Assembly: GCA_016713025.1 (NCBI GenBank) | Contig: JADJPZ010000004.1 | Location: forward strand, 3,286,001 to 3,350,000 | DNA length: 64,000 nt | Reading direction: 5' to 3' | DNA from: Saprospiraceae bacterium | GTDB taxonomy: Bacteria > Bacteroidota > Bacteroidia > Chitinophagales > Saprospiraceae | Part shown: in pieces, positions 46,974 through 56,456 of the stretch | Layout: every line of letters begins with the position of its first letter | Position numbering within the stretch: the stretch's first letter is position 1 | The notes under the pieces: generated by a model | Databases searched by the model: none | Seen by the model: only the letters and a program-made list of their open reading frames with translations | Told to the model about the DNA's origin: nothing | Program-made: the position numbers and the translations under genes

Positions 46974-46989
46974 AGTGTATTTATATATC

Positions 46990-47089
46990 AATTTCGTTTA
47001 GTTAAGAAATTTTTCTTTGTTTTTACCCTATCTTTACCTTACAAGGGAAAGACTTCATAAAGATGTCTTAACTAAAACTAAACGACATT
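46990..47089. repeat. 100-bp palindromic interspersed element, copy 3
   Basis: Arms AATTTCGTTTAGTTAAG and TAAACGACATT; a six-base AACTAA duplication enlarges the right arm and the central dyad is partly decayed (TTTACCTTACAAGGGAAAG). The most diverged copy, yet still 100 bp. Confidence 0.85.
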
Positions 47090-47150
47090 GATTTAAATTC
47101 CGAAGGGACTAAATGAATTTTTATTAGTACATTCAGAATAAAGAAAAATG

Positions 47151-47182
47151 AAAATAAAGGGGTTATTGCCCCTTTATTTTTT
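47151..47182. terminator. Bidirectional terminator between convergent genes
   Basis: AAAATAAAGGGG (47151-47162) pairs with CCCCTTTATTTT (47169-47180). A and T flanks give a T run on either strand, serving both the SPOR-protein gene and the anti-sigma gene. Confidence 0.85.
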
Positions 47183-47657
47183 ATAAAATCATTGCTGATC
47201 TGAGTTTTGATAGATGTTTTAATCCCCAGTCCAATATGATCAGTAGTACTACTGAAATAGCAACAGTATTAAATAAATTGATTGTGTCATTTCCAAAGTG
47301 TGAATAAAACTGAGACAATAACTGTGATTGCTCCATAGACTCCATATCTGCAAAATAATAAATGACGGCTCCCAATAAACAGAACAAAGCGATGGCCACC
47401 CATTGGATATTCAGCAGATTATAAAGCGAAACTTGTTTTATTACAACTGCCTTAGCCACAGATACTTCAAGTTTATTCCGAAACTCATTTGATATATCTA
47501 TAGGTACATTTTTACTTAGAATTACATCAAGATGCACATATTCTTTATACTGCTCTTTGAATGCGGCATCCGTCTCTAAAAGAACTTTGATTTTTTCGAT
47601 TTCTTCCGACGTACATTCGTTATCGATATATTTCCATAAAAGGTCTTCCATTATCAT
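47181..47657 (-). CDS. Membrane anti-sigma factor-like protein
   Basis: 158 residues. The N-terminal cytoplasmic part (LLWKYIDNECTSEEIEKIKVLLETDAAFKEQY) resembles the sigma-binding region of Bacteroidota anti-sigma proteins but has no zinc-binding HxxxCxxC motif. Two transmembrane segments follow (about 83-105 and 126-147). Its start overlaps the end of the ECF sigma gene by 4 bp, so the two are translationally coupled; it should bind and restrain that sigma factor. Confidence 0.75.
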   Translation of the reverse strand: MIMEDLLWKYIDNECTSEEIEKIKVLLETDAAFKEQYKEYVHLDVILSKNVPIDISNEFRNKLEVSVAKAVVIKQVSLYNLLNIQWVAIALFCLLGAVIYYFADMESMEQSQLLSQFYSHFGNDTINLFNTVAISVVLLIILDWGLKHLSKLRSAMIL

Positions 47658-48208
47658 TCATTTTTGATTATATATATATCTTTAAAAGTCTCAGCCATTA
47701 GCTTTCTTGCTCTATGGAGTTTTATTTTGACATTACTCACACTTAAGCCTGTAAATTCGGTTATTTCCTTAACATTTTTTTCTTCAAGGTAATACATAGT
47801 GACAATGGCTTTTGACTCATCATCAAGAATTTTCATCATGGCGTTGATTTGAAATTTTGCGTCCGAGATTTCTGAAGTTTCTTCCGTATTATATTGCGAG
47901 ATGAGGTGATCTACTTTAGTAATATCCTGATGGTTTTTTACCTTTCTCTTATAGTCAATCGCAGTACGGTACGCAATAGTATAACACCATGCTTTGAGAG
48001 AAGAATGTTGATCAAAAGAAAGTAGATTTTTTAATACCTTTAGGACTGCATCCTGGGTGGCTTCTTCAGCATCCGGAACCTGACCAAGAATCCTGTAAGT
48101 TACGTTGTACATAAATTTTCCATAAGTATCAATGAAATCACTGATAGCTCTTCGATCTCCATTCTGAAGCTGAAAAATAATATTCCTTTCGTCTACGTTA
48201 TTTGACAT
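47654..48208 (-). CDS. ECF-type RNA polymerase sigma factor
   Basis: About 184 residues. Region 2 is visible in DFIDTYGKFMYNVTYRILGQVPDAEEATQDAVLKVLKNLLSFDQ and region 4 in LEEKNVKEITEFTGLSVSNVKIKLHRARKLM. ATG 48208 (MSNNVDERN) is preferred to ATG 48226. It directs RNA polymerase to a set of promoters not identified here. It lies between the PorE-like gene and porV on the minus strand. An ECF factor (SigP) regulates por genes in Porphyromonas, so a similar role is possible but unproven. Confidence 0.92.
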   Translation of the reverse strand: MSNNVDERNIIFQLQNGDRRAISDFIDTYGKFMYNVTYRILGQVPDAEEATQDAVLKVLKNLLSFDQHSSLKAWCYTIAYRTAIDYKRKVKNHQDITKVDHLISQYNTEETSEISDAKFQINAMMKILDDESKAIVTMYYLEEKNVKEITEFTGLSVSNVKIKLHRARKLMAETFKDIYIIKNE

Positions 48209-48303
48209 TATAACAAATATACGCATCCGAAGTGGAGTCGGTTACAATTCTGGTTATAAAATCAATATTTTTGAGATGTAACTTCCTGTGGATTTGAAAT
48301 AAA

Positions 48304-49548
48304 TTAATCAGCAGTAAATACAGAAAAGTCAAATAGTAGTGAAAATCTGAGAGTATTGTCTAAAGGATTGGGCAAATTGGAAGTGGGAACCAGATAGGAT
48401 AAATCTATACCAAAGACATTATACTTGATACCTGCGCCTACTGTAAAAAAACGCCTATTGCCTTTTTCAGCACTTTCCCAATAGTAGCCACCTCTGAATG
48501 CAAACTGTTTGTCATACCAGTATTCTGCACCAAATGATATCGAAACTTCTCTCATTTCTTCCCTGAGTCCACCCTGAGCATCTGAAAAAGATCCTAACAT
48601 TCCGGCAAAAAGAGCTTTTTCTCTGTAATCAGCAATTCCCTTTTCACCTGTTTTATCCCAGTTAGGATTATCGATTGGCACTCCATCAGAACCTGCAATT
48701 TTTTTTGCAATGGGTGTTGGCACCAACAATTTGTTGAAGTCAAGTGCAAAAGTCAACGAATTATAATCATCAAATTCCAACTTTAATGAACTACCTAAAC
48801 CTAAATTGGCAGGTATAAAGTCTTTGACTGAATTGTCCCTTGTATAACTTAACTTTGAACCAATATTGGTAATAGCTAACCCGTAAGACCACTCTCCCTT
48901 ATAGCCACCTAATTTTGTTTTTGTTCTGTAATTCAGACCAAAATCCGCAGCAAATGAAGCAGCAGTATTGATGTCTACTCCATTGACGTTTAGTCCTGAT
49001 GCCAGATTTGAAAAAACGTATTTTCCTGATAACGATGCTGACAATTTATCACCAAGTTTCCTGGCATAGGCAAGTGTAAACTCACCTTCACGCGGACGTC
49101 CGGTACCAAGAGATGCTCCCTGTGCAGATGTAAAATCAATATCTCCCAGTGAAAAGAACCTGATTCCTCCCCCTATTGCTTGATTTTCATCCAATTTGTA
49201 AAAACCTGAAACATACAATAGGAAAATGTCATCCAGATTTAGATTGCGTAGCCACGGAGTATACGTAAATGCAAAACCTGATTGTTCTTCCGAAAATACC
49301 AGATTGGAAGCATTAAAATGCAATGAATTTGCATTGGGTGACAATGCTACCCCAGCATCACCCATTGCACCTGACCTGGCATCAGGGGTGATCCGCAGGA
49401 AAGGCACTGCTGTCAATAAGGTATTGGAGATGCACTCACCATTATTGTCAATGACACCACCCTTTGCGGGATCGAAGACTTGTCCAAACATGGGTATAGT
49501 AAAAAGCAAAATAACCGTTGGTAAAAGTTGTTTTATTCTAATTAACAT
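48304..49548 (-). CDS. porV: T9SS outer-membrane shuttle protein PorV
   Basis: Outer-membrane beta-barrel that collects T9SS cargo and hands it to the attachment complex with PorU. The signal peptide ends GQ (MLIRIKQLLPTVILLFTIPMFGQ), so ATG 49548 is chosen over ATG 49584. Family features: FLRITPDARSGAMGDAGVALSPNANSLHFN after the N-terminus, SLGDIDFTSAQGASLGTGRPREGEF in the barrel, and an aromatic-rich C-terminus. About 414 residues. It is in the same strand and order as porU upstream. Confidence 0.94.
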   Translation of the reverse strand: MLIRIKQLLPTVILLFTIPMFGQVFDPAKGGVIDNNGECISNTLLTAVPFLRITPDARSGAMGDAGVALSPNANSLHFNASNLVFSEEQSGFAFTYTPWLRNLNLDDIFLLYVSGFYKLDENQAIGGGIRFFSLGDIDFTSAQGASLGTGRPREGEFTLAYARKLGDKLSASLSGKYVFSNLASGLNVNGVDINTAASFAADFGLNYRTKTKLGGYKGEWSYGLAITNIGSKLSYTRDNSVKDFIPANLGLGSSLKLEFDDYNSLTFALDFNKLLVPTPIAKKIAGSDGVPIDNPNWDKTGEKGIADYREKALFAGMLGSFSDAQGGLREEMREVSISFGAEYWYDKQFAFRGGYYWESAEKGNRRFFTVGAGIKYNVFGIDLSYLVPTSNLPNPLDNTLRFSLLFDFSVFTAD

Positions 49549-49781
49549 ATTCTCTTTTCTAAAAAAACTTCGCAAAATTAACAATTACAATAAAATAAAT
49601 TCAAAAAATAATATTTTAAAATCAATAATAACTGGTTTGGGAAAAAATGGTATTAAAAAAGAACAAAATTTTGCAACCTTATTTCTTTTAAGTAAAATGG
49701 TTTATGTTCTCCTTTTTCATGTTTTTCTAAGAATTGACAGATTGTTTTAATTCAATTGAAATCAGACGAGATGCTAAGATC

Positions 49782-52322
49782 TTAAAGCTTTACAAGTTTT
49801 TCAAATCCGCTCTCTTTTGTTATCTTCAATTCTTTAGAATGTATTCTGATCTTATACAGATATACTCCACGTGCCAGAGACCCGTCAAAATCATCTCGCC
49901 CATTCCATCCTATATCATTAACTCTAAATCCTGAAGAATATTTTGTCTGTACTATACTTTTTATCAATTTTCCTGAAATTGTATAAATATCGACAATGAT
50001 ATCCAAATCCGTATTGGTCATATTGTGCTCAAACTGAAAATGAGTCAAGGTACTAAATGGATTGGGATAATTATACACATTTTTAAGTGCATTGTCATTC
50101 ACATCGGTCACCACAAAGTCTATTCTTTTTTCTGTTGAGTTACCTGAGACATCCCACGCTTTTGCCACAATAAAGTGATTGCCTTTTGACAATTTATTGA
50201 GCGGAAATTTTACCTGCCCTTTTGAAAAATCATCTTTTGTCGACTCATAAAACTCATTCAAAACAAATATATTCTGATTGTTGCCGTCAAGTACTGCGGT
50301 GATATCCTGACCTACTGCATTGCCGGTGACATTGATGCCAAAATCATCTTTAAGATTGAGGATGAGTACGGGGTTTTCATTGGTTATTCCACCTGACACA
50401 AAGCTTTCATCGTTTATAAATGCATCCATCTGTGGGCTCTGATCGTCAGCAACAAAGGCACTGTTGGCGCCGCCTACTATCACATTTGTAAAGATACCTG
50501 CTGCATCTGATTTTCCGTCATGAGCATAGTATGTAACCCTTGCATTTCCAAAAGTATAATTTATATTCTTGGGCATCCAAAAAGATATGATCCACTTTCC
50601 TGATTTTACTGTAGCTGTACCTTTGAACAAAATATTGGTATATGCTTTGAATGAAAATTTGGGAGATCCGCTATCATTGGATAAGGTCTGTAGAGTCGAC
50701 TTCTTATCATATACGGTTACAAACAATGTGCCATTAAAACTGTCATCTATTTCTCCTTTCCCGTTTTTGATAACCCCTTCCAGTGCCACTTTTTCAAGAG
50801 CACTTAAGGTATCAGGCATACCGATAGCGTCTTTACTGTTTATACGGGTTGTAATTATCTCTTTTTCAGGCAGTGCCACTTTCAATGCAGGATCACCCAG
50901 CAAGGTAAACTTTCTGGAATTGATTCTGAAAAAATCGCCCTGAGATTTGTTTTTTCCTTCAGCAAGGACATAACCCAAGCTTGGTGCCTGATTATTTATC
51001 TTTGAAAACATCAGTTGATGTACTCCGTCAGTCAGTATCTTATTTGAGTTGGTATAAACTGCCCGGGTAGTACTGAGTAGGCCTATGGCTCCACCCTTAG
51101 GATTTAATATCGCATACTCTGCAGGAGTTACTATCGATGGATCGTCGTAAGCTGCAAATGAACATGTCGCTGTGACCATGACCGCAAGTTTGTCGATATT
51201 GGCCATAGATTGTAAGTCAGGGACTGTAAGAATTCTTTCTTGTGCCCAACCCAATGGCCCACCATGGCCCAGATATGTCACAGAAAGTTGCCCTTTGAAG
51301 ATGTTGTCATTTATTTTTTTGTTGGCATCAGGATATCTGTTTTCTCCTGCTGTGGGTACCTGCCTAAATGCATCGGCATATACTTTTTGCTGATGGATGA
51401 GTTTATGCCGGTTTTCATCATCATTGGCAATCTCATCCATGTCTCTAAGATGTGTATTTCCATCCTCGTCATCTGCGACATACCCTGCATTGAGTTTCCA
51501 ATCTCCAAATGAAGCCGATGATGTCTCATAGTGAATGATTTTATTGACCAGTGCCGCAGCTTCTTCTGCCGTTTTTGCAGGAAGTCTGCCAACGTAGATA
51601 TCCAGTCCTCCTCTCAGATCAAAACCTTCATCATTGCCCAGCAATCCATAAAAATCATCAGAAGGAAATCCATCTATCGGATCAAGTGATTCATCTGTTT
51701 CATATGCGGGTACAAAGTTTTCTGCAGGAATCTCTTTGACAAGACCTTTGTAATCATAACTTCCGTCACCGAATAGCAAGAGATATCTGAACGAAGGATT
51801 TCTGTTCAACAGCATTCTGGCCATATCTCTTATGGCTGCCGGATCTGTCTTGCCACCACTAAACTCATTGTACACCTGATCTGTAGTCACTGTCATCACT
51901 TTCAATCCTGAATGCTTTTTTCGATGTTCAGCAAGCCGCTGTGCTTCAGGTAAAAATTTTGGATGGGTGACGATGACCATATCTTCATCTTTCATAGCAT
52001 GAAGATTCTGATTAAGAATTTTGCCCAGACCTATAGGTTCGAATGCTCCGTTTAGGTTGTTATGGGCCACAAATTCTCTGACCAATCCACCAGTGTTAAA
52101 TAGTAATTTGCCCGATGTCAGAGCCATTTCTTCCGGTGAAAACGGATCAGTGACATCCCATACGATCTGACTTATGATTGCCTTAGGTGTGAGTGATACT
52201 GTTCCGAATTGTTTTGTCCGCTTATTTCGAAAAGACAACTGTGTATTATTGAACACCAATTCTCTGCCATTGACTATCTGCAAGTAATCAATCCATCCTT
52301 TTGAATCGCTGCTTGTCTGCAT
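49782..52322 (-). CDS. porU: PorU, C-terminal part (T9SS C25 sortase; frameshifted)
   Basis: T9SS cell-surface peptidase that cuts the sorting tail from cargo and attaches it to the surface. This part has the C25 gingipain-like domain: His in VTYLGHGGPLGW and Cys in MVTATCSFAAYDDPSI form the catalytic dyad, in a frame running from AEHRKKHSGLKVMTVTTDQV. A T9SS-like tail (YNYPNPFSTLTHFQFEHNM ending GFEKLVKL) follows. The first Met (52322) is internal; the frame is open back to about 52446. A missing A in the run of 6 A (T6 at 52447-52452) separates it from the N-terminal part. Adding one A gives FEKKVFTKNIQG and a protein of about 1260 residues. Confidence 0.93.
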   Translation of the reverse strand: MQTSSDSKGWIDYLQIVNGRELVFNNTQLSFRNKRTKQFGTVSLTPKAIISQIVWDVTDPFSPEEMALTSGKLLFNTGGLVREFVAHNNLNGAFEPIGLGKILNQNLHAMKDEDMVIVTHPKFLPEAQRLAEHRKKHSGLKVMTVTTDQVYNEFSGGKTDPAAIRDMARMLLNRNPSFRYLLLFGDGSYDYKGLVKEIPAENFVPAYETDESLDPIDGFPSDDFYGLLGNDEGFDLRGGLDIYVGRLPAKTAEEAAALVNKIIHYETSSASFGDWKLNAGYVADDEDGNTHLRDMDEIANDDENRHKLIHQQKVYADAFRQVPTAGENRYPDANKKINDNIFKGQLSVTYLGHGGPLGWAQERILTVPDLQSMANIDKLAVMVTATCSFAAYDDPSIVTPAEYAILNPKGGAIGLLSTTRAVYTNSNKILTDGVHQLMFSKINNQAPSLGYVLAEGKNKSQGDFFRINSRKFTLLGDPALKVALPEKEIITTRINSKDAIGMPDTLSALEKVALEGVIKNGKGEIDDSFNGTLFVTVYDKKSTLQTLSNDSGSPKFSFKAYTNILFKGTATVKSGKWIISFWMPKNINYTFGNARVTYYAHDGKSDAAGIFTNVIVGGANSAFVADDQSPQMDAFINDESFVSGGITNENPVLILNLKDDFGINVTGNAVGQDITAVLDGNNQNIFVLNEFYESTKDDFSKGQVKFPLNKLSKGNHFIVAKAWDVSGNSTEKRIDFVVTDVNDNALKNVYNYPNPFSTLTHFQFEHNMTNTDLDIIVDIYTISGKLIKSIVQTKYSSGFRVNDIGWNGRDDFDGSLARGVYLYKIRIHSKELKITKESGFEKLVKL

Positions 52323-52357
52323 ATAATTCAGCTTTATCTGAGGGTTGGGTTCAGAGA

Positions 52358-53584
52358 TTACAGTTTCCTCTTTGATACTGGTTTTTCTGGCATAGACGCC
52401 CTCAAGATCACCTGTAGATACGCCTTGAATATTTTTAGTAAAAACCTTTTTTCAAAAGTAAGTGAAACAGATGTTGTATTTTCACTTCTGCCGGCGAAGA
52501 TCATTTCTATTGATACAGGGATTTCCTGCACAAAAGATGTAAAATCAAAACGGGAAGTATAGTTTTTTTCTCTGGAACTACCTGAAAGCTCATCGCCATA
52601 CCACTCTTTGCCCGTTCCTTCTGCACCGGTAGCACTTCCCAATAAATTAATTTTATCGTCTTCAAGCCTCTGCAGCATATCATAATATGGGTATTCAGAT
52701 TCTGCAGGACTTGATGGTATGGTACTCTTTCTTATTCTTAATCCGTCCTGAGCATCAACTTTCAGATAATAGTAGTTTTTGTCGTCATAGATGTTTTTAT
52801 CGTACGTATAGGTATCTGATTTGGGGTCAAATCCCCATTTATCCGCTCCTTGTGCATAAAAAAGGATGTAATCACTATTGTCGAATCTATTGTCACTTTC
52901 GCCGGCAACAAAAATTGCCAATTCTTTTAAATCGTCTACCCTGGGGATACTATTATGTTCCGGTAATCTGCCACTATCCCCACCAAAGATTCTGATCTTT
53001 TTAGGATTTATACCGGATACATTTATTCCAAACTTAGACTCGAGAAAACTTTTGTCTATCTTATACACCCCAGTCTTGTCCACACTCAGTTTAAAAATAT
53101 CCCCTGAGGAAAGTATGGATGTAAATGTATTTTCAGGGCCGCGTGCTCCTGAATTTTTGATTGCAGAAACTTCAGTAAGTAACTGGAAAGATAAAAGCCG
53201 TTCAACCCTGCCATCCGGTAACTTTCTACGTGGATGGACAGTGTAGTGCAATGAATACTGTCCTCTGACTTCAGAAATTTCTGCTTTCAATACAAAATCA
53301 TCGCCCAAAATTTCATCAGTTATGGTATTTGCATCATTGACTATTTCGGTTTTCAGGTCACTTAAACTGTACCTGTCCAATGATGTTGCATAAAAAGGTA
53401 CACTGCCATGAAACAGAGTGCTGTTTCCATTTTTAGTTTGAGCGGTAAAAATTTGACCATTAACAAAAGGGCTTTCTACCTGCTTATCTTGCCAGGGTAA
53501 AACAACTCTTATTACATCGTTTTTTTGAGCAATGGATTGTACTCCTAATAAAGTTAAAACTATTGCTAAAAACCAAATCCTCAT
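52358..53584 (-). CDS. porU: PorU, N-terminal part (frameshifted)
   Basis: 408 residues. Signal peptide (MRIWFLAIVLTLLGVQSIAQ), then the beta-rich PorU N-terminal domain containing RGPENTFTSILSSGDIFKLSVDKTGVYKIDKSFLESKFGINV and IFGGDSGRLPEHN. From about residue 387 the read product (KRFLLKIFKAYL...) is a shifted-frame tail, not real PorU. The break is at T6 52447-52452 on the plus strand. Divergent from the porP-like gene. Confidence 0.9.
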   Translation of the reverse strand: MRIWFLAIVLTLLGVQSIAQKNDVIRVVLPWQDKQVESPFVNGQIFTAQTKNGNSTLFHGSVPFYATSLDRYSLSDLKTEIVNDANTITDEILGDDFVLKAEISEVRGQYSLHYTVHPRRKLPDGRVERLLSFQLLTEVSAIKNSGARGPENTFTSILSSGDIFKLSVDKTGVYKIDKSFLESKFGINVSGINPKKIRIFGGDSGRLPEHNSIPRVDDLKELAIFVAGESDNRFDNSDYILFYAQGADKWGFDPKSDTYTYDKNIYDDKNYYYLKVDAQDGLRIRKSTIPSSPAESEYPYYDMLQRLEDDKINLLGSATGAEGTGKEWYGDELSGSSREKNYTSRFDFTSFVQEIPVSIEMIFAGRSENTTSVSLTFEKRFLLKIFKAYLQVILRASMPEKPVSKRKL

Positions 53585-53726
53585 GCAGTCAAAGTTTAAA
53601 CAGGTTTTTTTGTTTGTTTATAATTGAATGTCAAAAAACAAACCAATTTATAAATAATTGTTAAATTTTCCTCTTTTTCACCTTAAAACGACCATATTTG
53701 CCGTTGTATTGTCTATAAGATTGTTA

Positions 53727-54785
53727 ATGCCATCCCAAATTCAAAATATTTTTAAATTCGATATATTTAAACCAATAAGAATTTGGGCTTTAACTATTTT
53801 TTTATTTTTTACACAAGTAGTAAAGAGTCAGGATCCTATCTACAGTCAATATTATAATGCTCATCTCCAGCTTAATTCAGCTCTTGCAGGAAATACAAAT
53901 GGCCCCTTGTTTCAACTGAACTACCGCAATCAATGGCCCCTTCTTGATAAAATTTACACAACATATTCAGTTTCATATGACCAGTTTGTCAGGCGACTCA
54001 ACAGTGGAGTCGGTGTTCAATTACTCACAGACAATGCAGGAGATGGCACACTTCGTACTACAGGATTGACAGGATATTACAGCTACAAGCTGAGAGTTAA
54101 AAAAAAATCATTCATAAAGGGTGGAATGGAGATAGGTTACTCACATCTTGGGCTTGATTGGAGTAAACTTATTTTTGGAGATGCTATAGACCCCGGTTCA
54201 GGACATATTTCTCCCGGTGGCACTCCATTTCCAAGCAAAGAGCAAACGCCCGGTAATACTTCAAAAAATCTTTTAAACATAGGGGCTGGTATTGTCTTTT
54301 TCAATCCTGAGTATTATGTAGGTGTCTCTTTAAAAAATCTCAATACCCCGGATATTTCTTTTCTTGAAAGCGGCACTAACACGGGCGAATCGTCCCAATC
54401 TTTGCCTGTCAGATTTTCTTTACATGGCGGAATGCAAATTATATTAAGGTCAGGCAATAAAAGAATTGATCCTACGTTTATATCTCCGAATATTATGTAT
54501 TTGAGGCAAGGAGGTTTTCATCAGCTCAATGCTGGGGCTTATCTTTCGGTCAACAAAATTCAGGGAGGTTTGTGGTACAGACATTCGCTGTTCAATGGAG
54601 ATGCTTTGATAACTTCATTTGGTGTTAAAAAAGACTTTCTTAAAATAACTTACAGTTTCGATTTGACCCTTTCTCAATTAAATATTCGACAAGGAGGTGC
54701 TCATGAGATAGGGGTAGTACTAAGTTTTGAGCATCTATATCCTAAAAGGCAGGATTATAACGATTGTTTTGCGATATTTCGGTAG
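53727..54785 (+). CDS. PorP/SprF-family T9SS outer-membrane protein
   Basis: About 352 residues. The signal region is IRIWALTIFLFFTQVVKSQ, and the mature start DPIYSQYYNAHLQLNSALAG is the classic PorP/SprF opening. The body is a beta-barrel with GYYSYKLRVKKKSFIKGGMEIGYSH and ends FEHLYPKRQ. ATG 53727 (MPSQIQ) is chosen because earlier Mets place the signal sequence too deep. PorP/SprF proteins support secretion of certain cargo or adhesins. It lies between porU and gldJ, in line with the T9SS cluster. Confidence 0.9.
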   Translation: MPSQIQNIFKFDIFKPIRIWALTIFLFFTQVVKSQDPIYSQYYNAHLQLNSALAGNTNGPLFQLNYRNQWPLLDKIYTTYSVSYDQFVRRLNSGVGVQLLTDNAGDGTLRTTGLTGYYSYKLRVKKKSFIKGGMEIGYSHLGLDWSKLIFGDAIDPGSGHISPGGTPFPSKEQTPGNTSKNLLNIGAGIVFFNPEYYVGVSLKNLNTPDISFLESGTNTGESSQSLPVRFSLHGGMQIILRSGNKRIDPTFISPNIMYLRQGGFHQLNAGAYLSVNKIQGGLWYRHSLFNGDALITSFGVKKDFLKITYSFDLTLSQLNIRQGGAHEIGVVLSFEHLYPKRQDYNDCFAIFR

Positions 54786-54855
54786 CAGAAATTGAAAAAT
54801 GCATAACTTATTATCCTTTTTTTTAATTATTAAAACGGTGAAATTTAAAAACCCG

Positions 54856-54863
54856 TATATTTG
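54856..54863 (+). promoter_or_regulatory. Putative -7 box of gldJ
   Basis: TATATTTG matches the consensus and lies 34 bp before ATG 54897, so gldJ can have its own promoter. Confidence 0.4.
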
Positions 54864-54896
54864 CGCGCTAATTTTAGAATTTTAGAATATCAATCC

Positions 54897-56405
54897 ATGA
54901 AAAATTATTTTAGTTATTTAACTTTGATGGCGTGTTGTGCCATATTGATCACTTCTTGCGGCAGAAAAGGCGGAAGTGGCGGAAGTTCATCTGCAACAGG
55001 ATGGAAATACAATGATCCGGAATGGGGTGGATTTGAGAAAAAAGATTATGAAGGCCAAATAGATGGTCCTAACCTTGTTCTTATAGAAGGTGGTACTTTT
55101 TCAATGGGAAGAAACACCGATGACCCGATTTACGAATTTAACAATGTCCCCAGAAGAGTTACTGTTTCTTCATTTTATATGGATGAAACTGAAGTCTCTA
55201 ATATCAACTACAGAGAATATCTTCACTGGCTCAAGAATAAATACATCACTTATCCTGAAGTGCATAGAAAGGCACTTCCTGACACCCTTGTATGGAGGGA
55301 AGAACTCGCATTTAACGAGCCCCTTGTCGAAACATATTTCAGACACCCTTCTTATGATGACTATCCGGTAGTAGGTGTGTCTTGGATTCAGGCAAATGAA
55401 TATTGTAAATGGAGATCAAGCAGGGTGAATGAGATGCTTCTGATAGAGAAAGGTATCCTCAACCCTACCCCGGAATCCAAAGATTCAGATGTGTTTGACA
55501 CCAAGGCCTATCTTACTGGTAAATATCAAGGCAATGTAAAGAAAAACCTTCCGAATCTTGTCAACGGAGGAGAAAGACCTGTGGCCTTTGATGATGGTAT
55601 CCTTCTACCAGATTACAGACTACCTACAGAAGCTGAATGGGAATATGCAGCATTGGCTCTCCAAGGAAACCAGCCTACATCAGATGATGAAGTCTATACT
55701 GACAGACGTATATATCCGTGGAATGGTAATACTGCAAGGTACAAGAAAAGAAATAAATCGCAGGGAGAAATCCTCGCCAACTTCAAAAGAGGAAGAGGTG
55801 ACTATATGGGACTTGCAGGCAATCTGAATGATAATGCATCGTTCGCCGGCCCTGTGAGAAGTTATATTCCCAATGATTTCGGTCTTTACAATATGGCTGG
55901 AAATGTGAGTGAATGGACAGCAGATACATACAGACCTACCACATCCATGACGCTTAATGATACTGACAATCATGAATTAAACCCATTCAGAGGTAATCAA
56001 TTTCAGACTCTTGTAATAGATGAAGAAGGTAATCCTGTGGAAAAAGATTCTCTTGGCAGATTGAAATACAGATATGTAGATGATGAAGAAGCAAAGGATC
56101 GTGAAAACTACAGAAAAGGTGATGTAAGGTCATATCAGGATGGTGACTCTGACAATATCAAATATCTTTATGGAGAAACAACCTTAGTATCTGACAAATC
56201 TAAAGTATATAAAGGTGGTTCATGGGCAGACAGACTTTTCTGGCTTCAACCCGGAGCAAGAAGATATAAAGATGAAGACAAAGCAGACAGAACCATAGGC
56301 TTCAGATGCGCAATGATAAGAGTAGGTGGAGCAGCAGGTAATGAAGATGTAGGCGGAAATACTTTTAAGGAATCAGGAAGAAAAGTAAAAAGAAGATACA
56401 AATAA
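54897..56405 (+). CDS. gldJ: Gliding motility lipoprotein GldJ (FGE-sulfatase-like domain)
   Basis: About 502 residues. ATG 54897 gives MKNYFSYLTLMACCAILITSC, a lipoprotein signal with Cys. The body has the formylglycine-generating enzyme-like fold (FSMGRNTDDPIYEFNNVPRRVTV, YPVVGVSWIQANEYCKWRSSRV, DYRLPTEAEWEYAA, GLYNMAGNVSEWTADTYRP), and the catalytic Cys pair of true FGE is not evident. GldJ is an outer-membrane lipoprotein needed for gliding and T9SS stability in Flavobacterium. The tail ends KVKRRYK. An internal terminator-like hairpin follows the stop codon. Confidence 0.92.
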   Translation: MKNYFSYLTLMACCAILITSCGRKGGSGGSSSATGWKYNDPEWGGFEKKDYEGQIDGPNLVLIEGGTFSMGRNTDDPIYEFNNVPRRVTVSSFYMDETEVSNINYREYLHWLKNKYITYPEVHRKALPDTLVWREELAFNEPLVETYFRHPSYDDYPVVGVSWIQANEYCKWRSSRVNEMLLIEKGILNPTPESKDSDVFDTKAYLTGKYQGNVKKNLPNLVNGGERPVAFDDGILLPDYRLPTEAEWEYAALALQGNQPTSDDEVYTDRRIYPWNGNTARYKKRNKSQGEILANFKRGRGDYMGLAGNLNDNASFAGPVRSYIPNDFGLYNMAGNVSEWTADTYRPTTSMTLNDTDNHELNPFRGNQFQTLVIDEEGNPVEKDSLGRLKYRYVDDEEAKDRENYRKGDVRSYQDGDSDNIKYLYGETTLVSDKSKVYKGGSWADRLFWLQPGARRYKDEDKADRTIGFRCAMIRVGGAAGNEDVGGNTFKESGRKVKRRYK

Positions 56406-56422
56406 TTTTATTAAACTGATAT

Positions 56423-56451
56423 AGCCTCTGTAGTAATGCAGGGGCTTTTTT
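56423..56451 (+). terminator. Terminator-like hairpin between gldJ and murF
   Basis: AGCCTCTG (56423-56430) pairs with CAGGGGCT (56439-56446) and is followed by a T run. It ends only about 6 bp before ATG 56457 of murF, leaving little room for a ribosome-binding site. Confidence 0.6.
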
Positions 56452-56456
56452 ATTAT

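Noticed and set aside
50569..50943. Plus-strand frame inside porU
   Set aside because: Out-of-frame shadow opposite the PorU coding region.
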